Shown here: in pieces, positions 5,954 to 7,985 of the stretch
Position numbering within the stretch: the first letter of the stretch is position 1
Layout: every line of letters begins with the position of its first letter
NCBI GenBank assembly: GCA_018065475.1
Contig: JAGHTD010000129.1
Coordinates: 1-7,985, forward strand
Direction of reading: 5' to 3'
DNA length: 7,985 nt
Origin: Candidatus Colimorpha enterica
GTDB taxonomy: Bacteria; Bacillota; Clostridia; Oscillospirales; CAG-272
Translations under genes and position numbers: made by a program
The notes under the pieces: model-generated
The model's input: the letters and a program-made list of their open reading frames with translations, nothing else
Told to the model about the DNA's origin: nothing
The model's database searches: none

Positions 5954-7522
5954 TCAGTCTGTGTTTGCGATCGCGGAATATTCGACGGGGAGAGCGCGTC
6001 TCATCTTCGCGTAGTAAGCGTTGAATCCGTCGATCTCCTCTTTTGAGGCGGTATAGGTGTTCATTTCCGCCTTTGAGAAAACGTCCTCTTCAAGGAAGTC
6101 CTCAAAGGATTTCAGGTCTTTGTGTTTCATATATGCGGCAAGGAGAGCGATACCGTATGCTCCGCCTTCTCCTGCAGTCTTCATGGTCGTGACGGGTGCC
6201 TCTGCGGCGGCGGACATAAGCATTTTGCCTATATCCCCGGTTTTGAAGTAGCCTCCGTGAGCGTATAGCTTTTCGATCACGATCCCGTTTTCCCTCATCT
6301 TGTTGAGTCCTACCTTGAGGAGCGAAAGCGGAGAACAGAGAAGCGAGCGCATAAACGTGGATATTTCAAGCTCCGAATCCTGTTCCTCGACGATAAGCGA
6401 GCGTCCCTCGGAGGTATCGGCGGCGGGTTCACCCGCAACGTAACCCATCGAAAGCAGTCCTCCGCAGTCCTTTTTCCCGTTTTCGGCGGCTGTGAAAAGC
6501 GTCGAATACAGTCTGTCTGTGGTGAGCTCAACGCCGAGAAGGTCGGCAAACTGTCTGAATATGCCCACCCATCTGTCTATCTCGGTCGAACAGCTGTTGA
6601 CGTTGACCATAACGGCGTTATTTCCCGACGGTGTGGCAAGCACGTTGAGGAGCGGGTCTGTGACCGGCTTCTCTTTGACGATAACGGTAGCGAAGATAGA
6701 CGTTCCGCCGGAGACGTTTCCGATCTTTTCTCTTACCGAGTTGGTGGCGACCATTCCGGTGGCGCAGTCGCCCTCGGGAGGACACATCCTTAAACCGCCC
6801 CCGAACTCTCCGGTCGGGTCGAGGATAAGCGCGCCCTCGTCGGTGAGAATGCCCGCATCCTTACCGCAGGCGAGCGGGAGAGGGAATATATCGGTCACTT
6901 TCTGCGTGAATCCGTATTTTTCGGTGAGCTTTGCGAACTTGCCGAGCATAGACTGATCGTAATACTGCGTCTCGGTGTCGATTGGGAACATCCCCGAAGC
7001 GTCGCAGAGCCCGAGCACGCGCCGTCCGCTGAGCAGATAATGCACGTAACCGCTGAGCGTGGTCATATAGTCGATCCTGCCAATGTACGGCTCGCCCTTC
7101 TTTATCGCATCGTAAAGGAACGCGACGCTCCAGCGCTGAGGAACGGTGAAGCCGAAAAGCTCGCTCAGCTCCTCCGACGCCTCTTTGGTCATCATATTTC
7201 TCCACGTCCTGAACGGTGTGAGAAGGTTCCCGTCGGCGTCGAAAGGCAGAAAGCCGTGCATCATTGCGGAAATGCCGAGGCACCCCGTTTCGGTGAGCTT
7301 ACGCCCGTATTTTGCGTAAAAATCGGCTTTAAGCTCCGCAAAGCAGGTCTGCAAGCCCTCTTTGACAAGTCCGAGGTCGTAGGTCCACACACCGTGTATC
7401 AGCTTGCTTTCCCACTTGTAGCCGCCGGAGGCGATCGGCAAATGGTCACGGTCGAGCAGTACCGCCTTGATCCTTGTCGAGCCGAGCTCGATACCGATTA
7501 CCGTTTCTTTGAGGTCAAGCAT
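5954..7522 (-). CDS. FGGY-family carbohydrate kinase, probable pentulose kinase (ribulokinase-like)
   Basis: This 522-residue cytosolic enzyme should phosphorylate a sugar, most likely a ketopentose, with ATP. The N-terminal half opens with the phosphate-binding IGIELGSTRIKAV (9-21). FRTWRN (104-109) is the usual FGGY sugar-contact region, and PEGDCATG (249-256) carries the catalytic base Asp252. The C-terminal half has the phosphate-2 motif GNVSGGTSIF (268-277), the adenosine-binding stretch from AHGGYFKTG (421-429), and GEGGAYGIALLAAY (451-464). Length is normal and no motif is lost. The sequence resembles the clostridial kinases found near arabinose genes, including the non-orthologous ribulokinase described in Clostridium acetobutylicum, but the substrate is not proven. 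ATG 7522 is preferred because it lies 8 residues before the first motif; an in-frame TTG at 7552 would add 10 residues. The start overlaps the AraM-like gene by 8 bases, indicating coupling. Confidence -1.
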   Translation of the reverse strand: MLDLKETVIGIELGSTRIKAVLLDRDHLPIASGGYKWESKLIHGVWTYDLGLVKEGLQTCFAELKADFYAKYGRKLTETGCLGISAMMHGFLPFDADGNLLTPFRTWRNMMTKEASEELSELFGFTVPQRWSVAFLYDAIKKGEPYIGRIDYMTTLSGYVHYLLSGRRVLGLCDASGMFPIDTETQYYDQSMLGKFAKLTEKYGFTQKVTDIFPLPLACGKDAGILTDEGALILDPTGEFGGGLRMCPPEGDCATGMVATNSVREKIGNVSGGTSIFATVIVKEKPVTDPLLNVLATPSGNNAVMVNVNSCSTEIDRWVGIFRQFADLLGVELTTDRLYSTLFTAAENGKKDCGGLLSMGYVAGEPAADTSEGRSLIVEEQDSELEISTFMRSLLCSPLSLLKVGLNKMRENGIVIEKLYAHGGYFKTGDIGKMLMSAAAEAPVTTMKTAGEGGAYGIALLAAYMKHKDLKSFEDFLEEDVFSKAEMNTYTASKEEIDGFNAYYAKMRRALPVEYSAIANTD

Positions 7523-7985
7523 TGCCGAACAGCTTGTCAGCGACTTCGTCAAGCTCGCCTATATCCCAAAGGAGGCGGGAGCCGATGTACTTGTCTCTGA
7601 TATCCTTTGTGATAACGAACGCCATTCTCTCGTCCTCTTTGGGGAGATTTATCTCGGTGGGGCTGACGGGTGCGTTGATACCGATGAGGAGCTTTCTTAT
7701 GCTCTCGGAAGAGGGAAGGGTCTCGGCGATCTTTATGATCTCGTCCCAGTTTGCTATGATCTTTTCAAGTCTTTCCCTGTGGGCTTCTTTGTTGTATTTC
7801 TGTTCCTTCGCCTCGTTGTCGATCATCGCCTTTGCGGCGTTGCCGAGCTTTTCGCAGAGGTATTCGGTCCACTTGTCGTAGTCGAATGCGGCTACGGCTT
7901 TCAGCGCCTTTTCACGGTCGGGAGTGATCTTTCTTATTTCTTCGTAAACCTTCAGCACGTCGTAAGTGCCGATACCGCACTGAAT
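7515..7985 (-). CDS. araM: AraM-like sn-glycerol-1-phosphate dehydrogenase, C-terminal part (5'-truncated by window edge)
   Basis: The frame stays open to the right edge, giving 156 residues. A GTG at 7958 is in frame, but the nine codons before it read IQCGIGTYD, which continues a conserved motif, so the gene extends beyond the window. The family consists of metal-dependent NAD(P)H oxidoreductases that reduce dihydroxyacetone phosphate to sn-glycerol 1-phosphate; B. subtilis AraM is the characterised bacterial example. Supporting features are the QCGIGTY segment, which in this family directly follows the last metal-binding histidine (just outside the window), the NWDEI helix (79-83), and the C-terminal ITKDIRDKYIGSRLLWDIGELDE (125-147), a good match to the family's RDRYT-LLxDLG end. 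AraM lies in the arabinose operon of B. subtilis, which agrees with the FGGY kinase overlapping its stop by 8 bases. The main alternative is another iron-dependent alcohol dehydrogenase-fold enzyme. Confidence -1.
   Translation of the reverse strand: MQCGIGTYDVLKVYEEIRKITPDREKALKAVAAFDYDKWTEYLCEKLGNAAKAMIDNEAKEQKYNKEAHRERLEKIIANWDEIIKIAETLPSSESIRKLLIGINAPVSPTEINLPKEDERMAFVITKDIRDKYIGSRLLWDIGELDEVADKLFGNA

Noticed and set aside
7523..7552. TTG at 7552 as the start of the FGGY kinase
   Set aside because: It would lengthen the overlap with the upstream gene and add ten residues before the conserved N-terminal motif; ATG 7522 fits the family better, although neither has a clear ribosome binding site.
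7040..7600. Rightward 186-residue open frame spanning the AraM-kinase junction
   Set aside because: It crosses two well-supported leftward genes and has no domain, promoter or terminator of its own.

Overview
The window looks like a chromosomal segment from a Gram-positive anaerobe of the Clostridia (Bacillota), probably a gut or rumen lineage. This rests on the gene families seen: an NHLM-type peptide exporter, an AraM-like glycerol-1-phosphate dehydrogenase, a clostridial-type FGGY sugar kinase, and a STAS protein fused to an APH-like kinase. Strong AGGAGG/GGGAAG ribosome binding sites and TTGAxx-17-TATAAT promoters fit as well. Base composition looks balanced in the genes and AT-rich between them. 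The taxonomy is an inference; no rRNA or marker gene is present.

Layout from left to right. (1) Positions 1-2436, rightward: the 3' end of one ABC exporter gene, followed 15 bases later by a complete second ABC exporter gene. The pair looks like the two transporter subunits of an NHLM-type system that exports ribosomally made peptide natural products. The operon ends at a 14-bp hairpin (2443-2473), so any precursor peptide or modifying enzyme must lie to the left of the window. (2) Positions 2492-3169, leftward: a TRIC/UPF0126 membrane channel protein with its own strong extended -10 promoter. (3) Positions 3170-3296: an AT-rich divergent control region. (4) Positions 3297-3370, rightward: tRNA-Gln(UUG) with encoded CCA, a near-consensus promoter and a terminator. 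(5) Positions 3442-4623, rightward: a STAS domain fused to an APH-like phosphotransferase, ending at a bidirectional terminator (4651-4679).

(6) Positions 4696-7985, leftward: a tight operon read from the right edge. Its order is the C-terminal part of an AraM-like sn-glycerol-1-phosphate dehydrogenase, then an FGGY carbohydrate kinase (8-base overlap), then a secreted or membrane-anchored NlpC/P60-like protein (1-base gap). The first two suggest pentose, most likely L-arabinose, catabolism, because araM lies in the arabinose operon of Bacillus subtilis and clostridia have a non-orthologous FGGY ribulokinase. The third gene has no obvious role in sugar use and appears translationally coupled to the kinase.

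There is no CRISPR array, insertion sequence, phage gene or rRNA. No gap between genes exceeds 130 bases. The features most worth a second look are the STAS-kinase fusion, the atypical NlpC/P60-like protein inside a sugar operon, and the peptide-export pair as a pointer to a biosynthetic cluster just left of the window.
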